DNA from: Bacteroidota bacterium
GTDB lineage: Bacteria > Bacteroidota > Ignavibacteria > UBA10030 > UBA6906
NCBI GenBank assembly: GCA_030835135.1
Contig: JAUQWO010000088.1
Location: 62,001-126,000, forward strand
Reading direction: 5' to 3'
Length of the DNA: 64,000 nucleotides
Shown here in pieces: positions 16,039 to 24,511 of this stretch (positions are counted from its first letter, which is position 1; each line of letters opens with the position of its first letter). Both the position numbers and the translations under genes were made by a program. The notes beneath the pieces are model-generated. The model was not told the DNA's origin. It saw nothing but the letters and a program-made list of their open reading frames with translations, and did not search any database.

Positions 16039-17234
16039 ACCGACCGTCCACTGCGCAGGGAGAGAGGCTGTTCACGCCACAATTCTTCCTGATGTGTCTC
16101 TACTCTTTCACGGTATTCCTTTCGGCATTTCAGCTGTTCCCGACGGCTCCGATACGGATCATCGATCTGGGGGGCTCGACGTTCACGGCCGGGCTCTTCC
16201 TTGGCTTCCTCACGTATGCGTCGGCATTGTCGGCCCCCTTGACAGGCGCTCTGGCGGACCGCTGGGGGCGCAGGAAGGTCCTGATCATCGGGAGCAGCGC
16301 ACTGACGGTGTTCTCGATCGGGTATGCTGTGAGCCCGAATTACTACATCCCGCTGGTCATTGTTGTCTTCCACGGGATCTTCTGGTCCGGCCTGCTGTCA
16401 GCTTCCTCCGCATACATCACGGATATCATCCCTGCCCATCGCCGTGCGGAAGGCATCAGCTACTGGGGCATGGCAAGCATCCTGTCGGTGGCCGTGGCCC
16501 CATCGTTGGGTCTGTGGATCTATTCGTTCGGATGGGCGTGGCTCTGTGCATCCATCGGGGCGATGAACCTGATGATGCTGCTCATCGCCTGGAAACTGCC
16601 GGAGACCTCGCGGCCTCACAGCGATCCCGGTCCGCTGCCGGGACTGCGCGATCTTGTGGAATGGCGCGTGCTTGCGCTGTCGCTCGCCCTCTTTATGTAC
16701 GCAGTGGGGCATGGTGGTGCCACAGCATTCTCCGCCGTCTTCGCGCGCGCGCATGGCATCGAGCCTCCCGGACTCTTCTTCACCGTGAACGCTGTCATGA
16801 TCCTCGTGACGCGTCCGCTGGCCGGACCGCTCGCGGACCGCCTGGGCCATCACAAGATCATGATCCCCAGCCTCGCGCTGATATTCGTCGGCCTGCTGCT
16901 GCTGGCGTTCGGCACGAACAAGGTCACCTTCATCGCGGCCGCGGTCGTCTATGGCCTCGGAATCGGCAATGTGTTCCCCGTATTCTCGGCGTACATCATT
17001 CAGCGTGTGCCGGCGAACAGGCGGGGGGCTGCGTTCGGGAGTGTGCTCGCGGCCTTCGATACGGGGATCGGCACAGGGTCGATCATGACAGGATTGTTGA
17101 TCGGGCACTTCGGCTATCAGGCTGCGTTCCTGGCGACCGCGGCGCTGGCCGGGTGTGCCATTCCGTATTTCCTGATCGTGGAGAAGCGGCTGAACTTCGA
17201 CGTGATCGTGGATGGCGAACGGACGGTGGGCTGA
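16035..17234 (+). CDS. Major facilitator superfamily transporter
   Basis: 399 residues with about 12 hydrophobic segments. The loop 2-3 signature GALADRWGRRKVLIIG and its repeat PLADRLGHHKIMI in the second half are classic MFS. The GTG start overlaps the TGA of the preceding gene (GTGA), so all three genes form one operon. In this context it most likely moves the sugar handled by the kinase, by proton symport or as an exporter. The direction and substrate cannot be told from sequence. Confidence 0.9.
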   Translation: MNRPSTAQGERLFTPQFFLMCLYSFTVFLSAFQLFPTAPIRIIDLGGSTFTAGLFLGFLTYASALSAPLTGALADRWGRRKVLIIGSSALTVFSIGYAVSPNYYIPLVIVVFHGIFWSGLLSASSAYITDIIPAHRRAEGISYWGMASILSVAVAPSLGLWIYSFGWAWLCASIGAMNLMMLLIAWKLPETSRPHSDPGPLPGLRDLVEWRVLALSLALFMYAVGHGGATAFSAVFARAHGIEPPGLFFTVNAVMILVTRPLAGPLADRLGHHKIMIPSLALIFVGLLLLAFGTNKVTFIAAAVVYGLGIGNVFPVFSAYIIQRVPANRRGAAFGSVLAAFDTGIGTGSIMTGLLIGHFGYQAAFLATAALAGCAIPYFLIVEKRLNFDVIVDGERTVG

Positions 17235-17240
17235 AAACGC

Positions 17241-17275
17241 GAACACTCCGTCCCGGGTTTCGGGATGGAGTGTTC
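17241..17275. terminator. Bidirectional hairpin between convergent genes
   Basis: 15-bp arms (17241-17255 and 17261-17275) beginning GAACACTCC and ending GGAGTGTTC, with one G-T pair and a 5-nt loop. It serves the MFS gene and gpmA. Confidence 0.75.
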
Positions 17276-17298
17276 AGTTGCAGCAGGGTCTGACCGCG

Positions 17299-18045
17299 TT
17301 ACTTCTTCTTCAGTTGGTCCGCAACGGCTTTGGCGGCGGCTTCGATGGCCGCGGTGTCGCCGAGGTAATAGTGACGGATCGGCTTCAGGTCGTCGTCGAG
17401 TTCATACACGAGGGGCACGGCCGTGGGGATGTTCAGCTCCACGATCTCCGACTCGGGGACGTTGTCCAGATACTTCACGAGCGCGCGGAGACTATTCCCG
17501 TGGGCCGCGATGAGCACGCGTTTGCCGGACTTCACGGCGGGGGCGATGGTCTCGTGCCAGTACGGCAGGAACCGCGCCACGGTATCCTTCAGCGACTCCG
17601 TCAGCGGCATGTCCTTCGGATCGAGTCCGGCATAGCGGGGATCGTGTGAAGGGTGGCGCGGATCGGTGGGCGTGAGCGGCGGCGGCGGGATGTCGTAGCT
17701 GCGGCGCCAGATCTTCACCTGGTCCAGTCCGTGCTTCTCGGCCGTCTCGGCCTTGTTCAGCCCCTGCAGCCCCCCGTAGTGCCGCTCATTCAGACGCCAC
17801 GTGTTGTGGATCGGGATGTACATCTGTCCCTGCTCCTCCAGGGCGGTCCACAGCGTCTTGATGGCACGCGAGAGCACTGACGTGTAGGCAACATCGAACA
17901 CGAAGCCTTCCTTCTTCAGGGTCCGGCCCGCTTCGCGCGCCTCCTCCATCCCCTTCTCGCTCAATCCAACATCGGTCCATCCGGTGAACCGGTTCTCTTT
18001 GTTCCAGGTGCTCTCACCGTGGCGGAGCAGCACGATCTTCTTCAT
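17299..18045 (-). CDS. gpmA: 2,3-bisphosphoglycerate-dependent phosphoglycerate mutase
   Basis: 248 residues, the standard dPGM length; the in-frame extension upstream to 18501 is spurious. The start [12 protein letters not shown] carries the phosphohistidine; [13 protein letters not shown] and [14 protein letters not shown] are the other catalytic motifs, and the C-terminal helix ends in KKK. It interconverts 3- and 2-phosphoglycerate in glycolysis and gluconeogenesis. It is divergent from the antiporter at 18172. A weak promoter (TTGCAA-N17-TACCTT, 18115 down to 18087) could drive it, and AGAAGGA precedes the ATG. Confidence 0.95.
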   Translation of the reverse strand: MKKIVLLRHGESTWNKENRFTGWTDVGLSEKGMEEAREAGRTLKKEGFVFDVAYTSVLSRAIKTLWTALEEQGQMYIPIHNTWRLNERHYGGLQGLNKAETAEKHGLDQVKIWRRSYDIPPPPLTPTDPRHPSHDPRYAGLDPKDMPLTESLKDTVARFLPYWHETIAPAVKSGKRVLIAAHGNSLRALVKYLDNVPESEIVELNIPTAVPLVYELDDDLKPIRHYYLGDTAAIEAAAKAVADQLKKK

Positions 18046-18138
18046 TGTCTCTGAGTCCTTCTCTGGTGGCGGTGATACGTTCACGTAAGGTACGAGTTTT
18101 TTCGTGGTGTTGCAAAGACACCGGACGCAGGATTCTCC

Positions 18139-18166
18139 TTGAAGGGCACAGGTTTTTTTGTATCTT
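18139..18166 (+). promoter_or_regulatory. Candidate promoter of the antiporter gene, near-leaderless
   Basis: TTGAAG and TATCTT are 16 nt apart. The expected transcript start falls at about 18173, essentially on the ATG at 18172, which has no ribosome-binding site. Confidence 0.4.
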
Positions 18167-18171
18167 CGGGT

Positions 18172-19635
18172 ATGAGCCTTGAACTCCTGCTGCTGATCGG
18201 GTCCTTCCTTATCCTGCTGAGCATCGCGATCGCGCGGATCTCGGACAATGCCGGTGTGCCCGTTCTCGTATTGTTCCTGGGTGTCGGCATGCTGGCGGGG
18301 GTCGATGGGCCCGGCGGGATCGTGTACGACAATACGGCGCTCACGCAATCGGTGGGCATCATCTGTCTCATTTTCATCCTGTTCGCGGGCGGTCTGGATA
18401 CGCACTGGTCCGATACCCGCCCCGTGGCGTTCCAGGCCTTCAGTCTTGCTACCATCGGCGTTCTTGGCACCGCGCTTGCAGCGGGGCTCTTCGCCCATCA
18501 TGTGCTCGGCTTCCCACTCGCGTACGGCCTCCTGCTCGGGTCGGTCATCTCGTCCACGGATGCGGCGGCGGTGTTCTCTGTCTTGCGATCAAGGAATGTG
18601 AACCTGCGCGGCACCCTCCGGCCACTGCTGGAGCTGGAATCGGGCAGCAACGATCCGATGGCGGTCCTGCTCACCATAGGCCTGATCGCCTACATACAAC
18701 ATCCCTCGACCGGGATCGTGGACTTCGCGGTGCTGTTCCTGAAGCAGATGGGCTTCGGGGCGGTCGCCGGCATCGCCTTCGGAAAAGCGATGCAGTTCAT
18801 CTTCAACCGGATACGGTTCTCGTACGAGGCGATGTATCCGGTCTTCGGACTCGCGTACGCAGCCTTCGCCTACGCCGTCACGGCCCAGATCGGAGGCAGT
18901 GGCTTCCTGGCCGTCTATCTCATCGGCATCGTCGCCGGTGTCGGCGGCTACCTGCATCAGAAGAGCATGATCCGGTTCTTCGACGGTGTGGCGTGGCTGG
19001 CACAGATCAGCATGTTCGTTACCCTCGGCCTGCTGGTCACCCCCTCGCGCGCGCTGGGCGACCTCGGTGCCGGTCTGCTGCTCTCCCTCTTCCTGATGTT
19101 CATCGCCCGGCCGGCCGGGGTCCTCCTGTCACCAGGCATGACGGCACGGTCGTGGAACGAACGATTCTTCATCGCCTGGACGGGCCTCCGCGGTGCGGTC
19201 CCCATCGTGCTCGCGACCTTCCCGTTGATCGCCGGCATCGCGCACGCCGACCGCATCTTCAATCTCGTGTTCTTCGTGGTCCTGACCTCAACCCTGCTCC
19301 AGGGATGGTCCATACCGCCCGTTGCACGGTTCTTCAAGGTGGATGCGCCCGCCGAACGACGGCGGAAGTATCCGCTGGAGATGATCTCTTCCGATGGGAT
19401 CAACACCGGGCTTGTGGACCTCGTGCTGCCCGCCGGATCAGCCGCTGCCGGCAAGTCGATCGTGGAACTCGGGTTGCCCCGGGACACGCTCATCGTGCTC
19501 GTGGGGCGGAACGATACCTATCTCGTCCCGACCGGCGGAACGGTCCTTGAGGAGGGCGATACCCTGCTCGCGCTCGCCGGCGATGCGCAGCTGCCGGCGC
19601 TCCGCTCAGCGCTCGGCCAGAAGAAGTCCGAGTGA
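18172..19635 (+). CDS. CPA1 cation/proton antiporter with RCK_C domain (NhaP2/CvrA type)
   Basis: 487 residues from the ATG at 18172. Around 12-13 membrane segments are seen up to about residue 385, with [23 protein letters not shown] and [15 protein letters not shown]; the ND pair in the last is typical of electroneutral NhaP-type exchangers. The C-terminal part (from about 410) is a TrkA-C/RCK_C domain ([17 protein letters not shown]...LALAGDAQL) that binds a ligand and gates transport. It probably exchanges K+ (or Na+) for protons across the inner membrane in pH and ion homeostasis. It is transcribed alone. Confidence 0.92.
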   Translation: MSLELLLLIGSFLILLSIAIARISDNAGVPVLVLFLGVGMLAGVDGPGGIVYDNTALTQSVGIICLIFILFAGGLDTHWSDTRPVAFQAFSLATIGVLGTALAAGLFAHHVLGFPLAYGLLLGSVISSTDAAAVFSVLRSRNVNLRGTLRPLLELESGSNDPMAVLLTIGLIAYIQHPSTGIVDFAVLFLKQMGFGAVAGIAFGKAMQFIFNRIRFSYEAMYPVFGLAYAAFAYAVTAQIGGSGFLAVYLIGIVAGVGGYLHQKSMIRFFDGVAWLAQISMFVTLGLLVTPSRALGDLGAGLLLSLFLMFIARPAGVLLSPGMTARSWNERFFIAWTGLRGAVPIVLATFPLIAGIAHADRIFNLVFFVVLTSTLLQGWSIPPVARFFKVDAPAERRRKYPLEMISSDGINTGLVDLVLPAGSAAAGKSIVELGLPRDTLIVLVGRNDTYLVPTGGTVLEEGDTLLALAGDAQLPALRSALGQKKSE

Positions 19636-19728
19636 ATGCCACTATCCTCTATCGCGGGAGTTCCGTATATTGCTCACGGTCGTTCACCGCATTCCGCTCC
19701 ATCGGATCCACCAGCACATGCAGCCACC

Positions 19729-20730
19729 ATGACCTCCCGCGAACGCGTCTTTGCAGCCCTGGACCATCGCACACCGGACCGCGCTCCGCGCGATCTCTGG
19801 GTGCTTCCCTACGTGACCCTCTTCCGCCGCGAGGAGCGCGATGCCCTCCTGCGCCGATTCCCATCCGACTTCGCGAGTCCCGAGATCAGTCCGGGTTCCG
19901 ATGACCGGGACCTGGTAAAACTGATGCACGAGGGGATGTACACGGATGAATGGGGGAGTGTCTGGCATGTTGCAGAGCCGGGCGTGGTGGGAGAAGTGAA
20001 GCGGCCCGTGCTCGCCGAGTGGAGTGCGCTGCAGCATTTCCAGCCGCCCTGGGATTTCCTCACAACGCGCGACTGGAATCACATCAACAGGATGTGCGAG
20101 GGATCGGACAGGTTCGTGCTTTCCAGTGTGTGTGCCCGTCCGTTCGAACGATTGCAGTTCCTCCGTGGGACCGAGAATCTCTACATGGACCTTGCCGAGG
20201 ATTCCGCGGAGTTGCGGACATTGATCGGGATGGTGCGCGACTTCTATCGCGAGGATGTCACGCTCTGGTCGCGCTCGGCGGTGGACGGGGTCATGCTCAT
20301 GGACGACTGGGGATCGAACATCGCCCTTCTGATCAGTCCGGAGATGTGGCGCGCGGTGTTCAAACCGATCTACAAGGAATTCTGCGACATCATCCACCGC
20401 GCGGGGAAGCGTGTCTTCTTCCATTCCGACGGGAACATCGAAGCCATTTATCCCGACCTCATCGAGGTGGGAGTGGATGCATTGAATTCGCAGCTGTTCT
20501 GCATGAACATCGAGGAACTGGGGAGGAAGTACCGGGGGAAGATCACGTTCTGGGGCGAGATCGACAGGCAGCGCGTGCTGCCGTACGGCACGCCGGCGGA
20601 GGTCCGTGCCGCCGTACAGCGGGTGCGGGCTGCGCTGGATGATGGCACCGGCGGTGTGATCGCGCAATGTGAGTGGGGGAAGGACAATGCGCGGGAGAAC
20701 GTTGAAGCGGTGTACGAAGCATGGACATGA
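19729..20730 (+). CDS. URO-D-family protein of unknown function
   Basis: 333 residues from the ATG at 19729 (MTSRERVFAALDHRTPDR, the usual beginning of this clan); a longer reading from 19636 lacks support. It is a TIM-barrel protein of the uroporphyrinogen decarboxylase superfamily with MLMDDWGSN, a VFFHSDGNIEAI segment and a VDALNSQ segment. The HxC...C zinc motif of the corrinoid methyltransferases MtaA/MtbA is not present (HSD instead) and the arginine-rich HemE N-terminus is lacking. It is therefore neither a proven methyltransferase nor HemE. A second member lies convergently 22 nt away. Confidence 0.8.
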   Translation: MTSRERVFAALDHRTPDRAPRDLWVLPYVTLFRREERDALLRRFPSDFASPEISPGSDDRDLVKLMHEGMYTDEWGSVWHVAEPGVVGEVKRPVLAEWSALQHFQPPWDFLTTRDWNHINRMCEGSDRFVLSSVCARPFERLQFLRGTENLYMDLAEDSAELRTLIGMVRDFYREDVTLWSRSAVDGVMLMDDWGSNIALLISPEMWRAVFKPIYKEFCDIIHRAGKRVFFHSDGNIEAIYPDLIEVGVDALNSQLFCMNIEELGRKYRGKITFWGEIDRQRVLPYGTPAEVRAAVQRVRAALDDGTGGVIAQCEWGKDNARENVEAVYEAWT

Positions 20731-20752
20731 CGGGCGTCCACGCGCCGGCCGG

Positions 20753-21703
20753 TCAGTAGTTCCCCTCCGCCCGCCACGTCTCGAGCATCGCTTCGTACCG
20801 TTCGAGCGGGAGGCCGGTATAGACGCAATTGCTCGTTGAGAAGATGTAGCCGCCTCCCGGCATCCCGTGTCGGAGGGCGTACCGGACGTTCTCCCGGATC
20901 TCGTCGCGCGTACCGGACTGCAACAGCCCGCAATTCACATTTCCGATCAGACATACCTGCCCGCCGTAGCGTTTCTTCACTTCTGCGATATCCACTCCCG
21001 CCTGCGGATCGATCGAGTGCAACGCGTGCGGGCCGGTCTCGATCAGCTGATCCAGGATCGGCCGGATGTCGCCATCCGTGTGTTTGATCGTGTAGAACCC
21101 CATGGCACGGTAGCGGGCGATCGCCTCCTTGAGGTAGGGCGTAATGAACTCGGCGAACATGCCCGGACTCAGGAAGGGCCCTTCGTTGAAGCAGTAGTCC
21201 GAACAGAGCGCGAACCCATCGAGTCCGCCGTGGGCCCTGAGCGCCGCGGCCTTTGCCACCCACTGTTCCACCAGGGCACGTGCCTCCGCATGCACGGCGT
21301 CGGCATCGTCTGCGATGCGGTAACAGAACTCGGAGAGCCGTTCACCGTCCGGGATCGCGAAGGTCGGGTCGCCATGCATCATGATGAAGTACCGGTCACC
21401 CGTCCGCTCCCGGATGATGTCGATGATCCGGCATGCCTCCTCCACCGAGTCGGGGTTCTGGTGGATGAAGATGGCATCGTGCTCGAACCGCTCGGCGGTA
21501 CGGATGTAGAGGTCTGCCATGTCCCGGCGGTGCAGCTCCCGTTCCTTCTCCTCCATCTGGTCCCACTGCGCATAGTGCCGGTGGATCGGATGCACCCGCC
21601 CGAACGCCTCCATGGTCAGAAAGAACACGAGTTCAAAATGGGGGACACGCCCGGTGATGGGGCGGCGTTCGAGGGCCGCCATGAAGCGTTCGCGTGGGGT
21701 CAT
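20753..21703 (-). CDS. Second URO-D-family protein
   Basis: 316 residues from the ATG at 21703 (MTPRERFMAALERRPITGR). It shares the fold and layout with the gene at 19729 but is not a close copy. The core motifs are YTIKHTDGDIRPILDQL, HSIDPQAGVDIAEVK, LIGNVNCGLLQSGT and GYIFSTSNCV. Such proteins are frequent in glycan-degrading Bacteroidota, Planctomycetes and Lentisphaerae beside glycosidases and have no agreed function. It is 44 nt behind the PycTM-like gene and probably the third gene of the fucosidase operon. The two convergent URO-D genes leave no room for a terminator hairpin between them. Confidence 0.8.
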   Translation of the reverse strand: MTPRERFMAALERRPITGRVPHFELVFFLTMEAFGRVHPIHRHYAQWDQMEEKERELHRRDMADLYIRTAERFEHDAIFIHQNPDSVEEACRIIDIIRERTGDRYFIMMHGDPTFAIPDGERLSEFCYRIADDADAVHAEARALVEQWVAKAAALRAHGGLDGFALCSDYCFNEGPFLSPGMFAEFITPYLKEAIARYRAMGFYTIKHTDGDIRPILDQLIETGPHALHSIDPQAGVDIAEVKKRYGGQVCLIGNVNCGLLQSGTRDEIRENVRYALRHGMPGGGYIFSTSNCVYTGLPLERYEAMLETWRAEGNY

Positions 21704-21747
21704 GCTGGCCGATCTGTTTCCTGTGTGTGGGACGTCCGGGATGATGG

Positions 21748-22257
21748 TCACCGTGCGAGATCGTAGACCGCAAGGAGCCACGGCACGATGGAGATGTACC
21801 ACGCAAGCTGCGCGCGCTGGATCCAGCGGTACTTGGCCGTGGCGATCTCGGCCGTGCGGTGGGTCTGCTCGATCAGATCATCCAGATACTCTTCTGCCGT
21901 GATGCTCTTGACCGTGTTGCTGTAGGCAGCGTCGTTCATGCGGGCGATGCTGCCGAAGAAGATGATGGAGGAGGTTGTCCGTGATGTGCGGGGGCCCGAG
22001 CTCAGCGACAGGAACAGGATGCCGAGGAGCAGGCCGCCGGCGGAAAGCACGACGAGCAGCACGGTGACGTAGGAAACGTCACCGATACGGGTGATGAGCG
22101 CTGCGAGCACGGCAAGCATGGTGGTGTTGATCCCGATCAAGGTGGAGACCTTCGTGTCAGCCGCCACGTTGGTCTTGAGCTGGCGGGTGAGCGCCAACTC
22201 CATCATCGCGATGCGTCGCTGGATATCCATAGGGTCCTGCTGTGTGGTGGGTTGCAT
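21748..22257 (-). CDS. Pycsar-effector-like (PycTM/DUF5706) membrane protein without a cyclase
   Basis: 169 residues from the ATG at 22257, one base after the stop of the fucosidase; an alternative ATG is at 22230. An amphipathic N-terminus with ADTKVSTLIGINTTMLAVL is followed by a second membrane segment (VTVLLVVLSAGGLLLGILFL), then the FFGSIARM motif, a coiled cytoplasmic segment with EEYLDDLIEQTHRTAEIATAKYRW and a last membrane segment. This order matches the PycTM domain, whose members in Pycsar anti-phage systems open membrane damage when bound by cCMP or cUMP. No nucleotide cyclase gene is nearby. The family call is from recognition of the pattern; a defence role is uncertain here. Confidence 0.7.
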   Translation of the reverse strand: MQPTTQQDPMDIQRRIAMMELALTRQLKTNVAADTKVSTLIGINTTMLAVLAALITRIGDVSYVTVLLVVLSAGGLLLGILFLSLSSGPRTSRTTSSIIFFGSIARMNDAAYSNTVKSITAEEYLDDLIEQTHRTAEIATAKYRWIQRAQLAWYISIVPWLLAVYDLAR

Positions 22258-22258
22258 G

Positions 22259-24313
22259 TCATTCGTGGAACAGACGGTCCGTGGCGACCGGTACCTGTGG
22301 GGCACCGGCACGGCCCCAGGTCAGGACCAGCCCGTCGCCACCTTCACCCTGGAAATAGTCGATGGCAATGCTGTGGTATCCTGCGGACAGTGGGACCATT
22401 GCCGAGCGCTCCGACAGCGAATGCAGTCCGTCGTGGTCTACCACCACCTGTCCGTCGATGGTCAGCCTGCTTCCGTCATCCGAGGCAAGTGTGAACGCAT
22501 ACACTCCCGTTGCATCGACACGGATCAGGCCATTGTACTGCACACCGTACCATTCCGCGCCTGCGGGGCGAACGGGGGTGATGTCCGGCACGATCCCGGT
22601 CTTCATCGGCGTGAGCGAGCGGAAGTCCGGCAGCGCTTTCCACCGTCCTTCATACTGTGCGTACTGCAGTCCCGGGAGGGGATCCCTGACCGCGAGCGCT
22701 GCGAGGGGCTCCACCTTGCGGAACGTCCGGGATGATGCCAGCCCGACCGCTCCGGTCTTCCTGAAATTCCGGGCCGTGACCGTGGTGGTTGTGGTGAGCA
22801 CGATCGGCGTGGTGGTCATGGTGGATGAGGTCGTGGGGGCGCTCCCATCCAGCGTGTAGCGGGTGACGATGCGAGCGGGTTGCTTCGCAAGCGTGACATG
22901 CAGGGTGTCGCAGAAGATGTCCGCGGAGGCCATGATCTGCGGGGCGGTGATGATGGCAGGGGAGCCGGCGATATCGACCGCGAGCACGGTATTGATCGTA
23001 TCGGGTGGTGTTGTCGGGAGCGTGACCTCGATGCCTTCATCCGTTGCGCGCATGGGGAGAGCGGCATGTGACGGGTTGGCCAGGAGATATGCTCTACGCA
23101 CCCTGTTCGTGAGTCCGGGAAGAAGGAGGGTGCCCGTGGACGGCCAGTCGAAGATATGGAAGTAGAGACGTGTGCCCCCCTTGATCGCCTTCTGGGTGCA
23201 CCGTCCGAAGGGGACCGTGGCGAACGGACTTGCCGTGGTCCCGTGGATCGCTTCGCCATTGCTCTTCATCCACGCGCCGATGGCCTCCAGGCGTTCGATG
23301 CTTTCGGGCGGGAACGTGCCGTCCGCCCGCGGTCCGATATTCAGCAGGTAGTTGCCTCCCTTGGAGGCGATATCGGCAAGCATGCGGAGGAGATCCCTGG
23401 ATGACTTCCACGCGGTGTCATGGTCGTTATATCCCCAGTGGTCGTTCATCGTCATGCAGGTCTCCCAATCCACGCCGGGCAATCCTGTTGCCGGGATCTC
23501 CTGTTCGGGTGTGCCGTAGTCTCCCGCGGACACGCCGCCCGCGGAGAAACCCTGCATGCCAGCGCGGCCGCCGTCCACGCGGTTGTTGATGATGATGTGC
23601 GGGGCGTGGGAGCGGACGAACGTGGCAAGGTCTGCGCCGCGCGTCATGTTCCAGGTGGATTCCCATTCGCCGTCGAACCAGAGGATACCGATGTCGCCGT
23701 ACGTCGTGACCAGTGTGCGGAGATGCTCTTTCATAAAGGCAACGTACCGGTCGAAGTCCGCCCCCACCGTATCGCGGTCCGTCTCCCATGCACGACGGGG
23801 GAGGTAGTCGGGATGATGCCAGTCCATGATCGAATAGTACCAGCAGATGCGCATGCCCTGCTTGTGGCATTCATCGGAGAGCTCTTTCATGATGTCGCGC
23901 TTGAACGGCGTGGACATCACATCGAAATCGGTTCCCGGCGCATCGAAGAGCGCGAAGCCGTCGTGGTGCTTGCTGGTGATGACGATGTACTTCATGCCGG
24001 CGGCTTTGGCCATGCGGACCCAGGCTGCGGGGTCGAATTTCGTGGGGTTGAACTGTGCCACGAATCCATCGTAGGTCTTCAGGGGTATCTGGGCGGAGAA
24101 CCGTATCCATTCGCCGTAGTCGGTCCGGCCGTTCCATGATCCGGCGGGGACGGCATAGAGTCCCCAGTGGATGAACAGGCCGAACCGTGCCTCGCGCCAC
24201 CAGTCCATGCGGGTGTTCCGGGCCGGTTTCTGAGCCTGGAGGGGGAGCAGGGGAGCCGCGAGAACGGTGATCAGGAGAGCCACGAGAGCGTGGTGGAGGA
24301 GAGACGTGCGCAT
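22259..24313 (-). CDS. Secreted alpha-L-fucosidase (GH29) with CHB_HEX_C and PA14 domains
   Basis: 684 residues from the ATG at 24313 (AAAGG upstream). There is a signal peptide to about residue 28, then a GH29 catalytic barrel beginning WWREARFGLFIHWGLYAVPAG, with SKHHDGFALF and the nucleophile aspartate in ILWFDGEWE (about residue 213). A C-terminal beta-sandwich is followed by a chitobiase-C-like domain (RYTLDGSAPTTSS) and a PA14 domain (FTLASDDGSRLTIDG) that probably binds glycan. It would release terminal fucose outside the cytoplasmic membrane. It is the first gene of an operon with the PycTM-like and URO-D genes. No T9SS tail is present. Confidence 0.92.
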   Translation of the reverse strand: MRTSLLHHALVALLITVLAAPLLPLQAQKPARNTRMDWWREARFGLFIHWGLYAVPAGSWNGRTDYGEWIRFSAQIPLKTYDGFVAQFNPTKFDPAAWVRMAKAAGMKYIVITSKHHDGFALFDAPGTDFDVMSTPFKRDIMKELSDECHKQGMRICWYYSIMDWHHPDYLPRRAWETDRDTVGADFDRYVAFMKEHLRTLVTTYGDIGILWFDGEWESTWNMTRGADLATFVRSHAPHIIINNRVDGGRAGMQGFSAGGVSAGDYGTPEQEIPATGLPGVDWETCMTMNDHWGYNDHDTAWKSSRDLLRMLADIASKGGNYLLNIGPRADGTFPPESIERLEAIGAWMKSNGEAIHGTTASPFATVPFGRCTQKAIKGGTRLYFHIFDWPSTGTLLLPGLTNRVRRAYLLANPSHAALPMRATDEGIEVTLPTTPPDTINTVLAVDIAGSPAIITAPQIMASADIFCDTLHVTLAKQPARIVTRYTLDGSAPTTSSTMTTTPIVLTTTTTVTARNFRKTGAVGLASSRTFRKVEPLAALAVRDPLPGLQYAQYEGRWKALPDFRSLTPMKTGIVPDITPVRPAGAEWYGVQYNGLIRVDATGVYAFTLASDDGSRLTIDGQVVVDHDGLHSLSERSAMVPLSAGYHSIAIDYFQGEGGDGLVLTWGRAGAPQVPVATDRLFHE

Positions 24314-24452
24314 GGGAGACCTTTCCGAATGGTACGGCAAGATACACATTCGGAACGGGTTTCTCAAATGCGTTTCATTCGCGGGACGGATCGGCCGGCC
24401 GTGGACTCACGTGTGACGGCGACGTTGGACCACAGGATGATCGGCGCACATC

Positions 24453-24497
24453 TGCAGGGGCGGTCCTCCCGCTTAGTGGGACGGGACCGCCCCTGCA
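24453..24497. terminator. 14-bp hairpin after the cytochrome gene
   Basis: TGCAGGGGCGGTCC (24453-24466) pairs perfectly with 24484-24497, with a smaller inner stem. It follows the minus-strand gene at 24512 and resembles the GGGGCG palindromes at 38105 and 62422. Confidence 0.65.
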
Positions 24498-24511
24498 TGC
24501 GATGGGCCATG

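Noticed and set aside
15971-17293. 440-residue frame overlapping the MFS gene on the same strand
   Set aside because: An out-of-phase shadow; the MFS protein in the other frame has all the expected helices and motifs.
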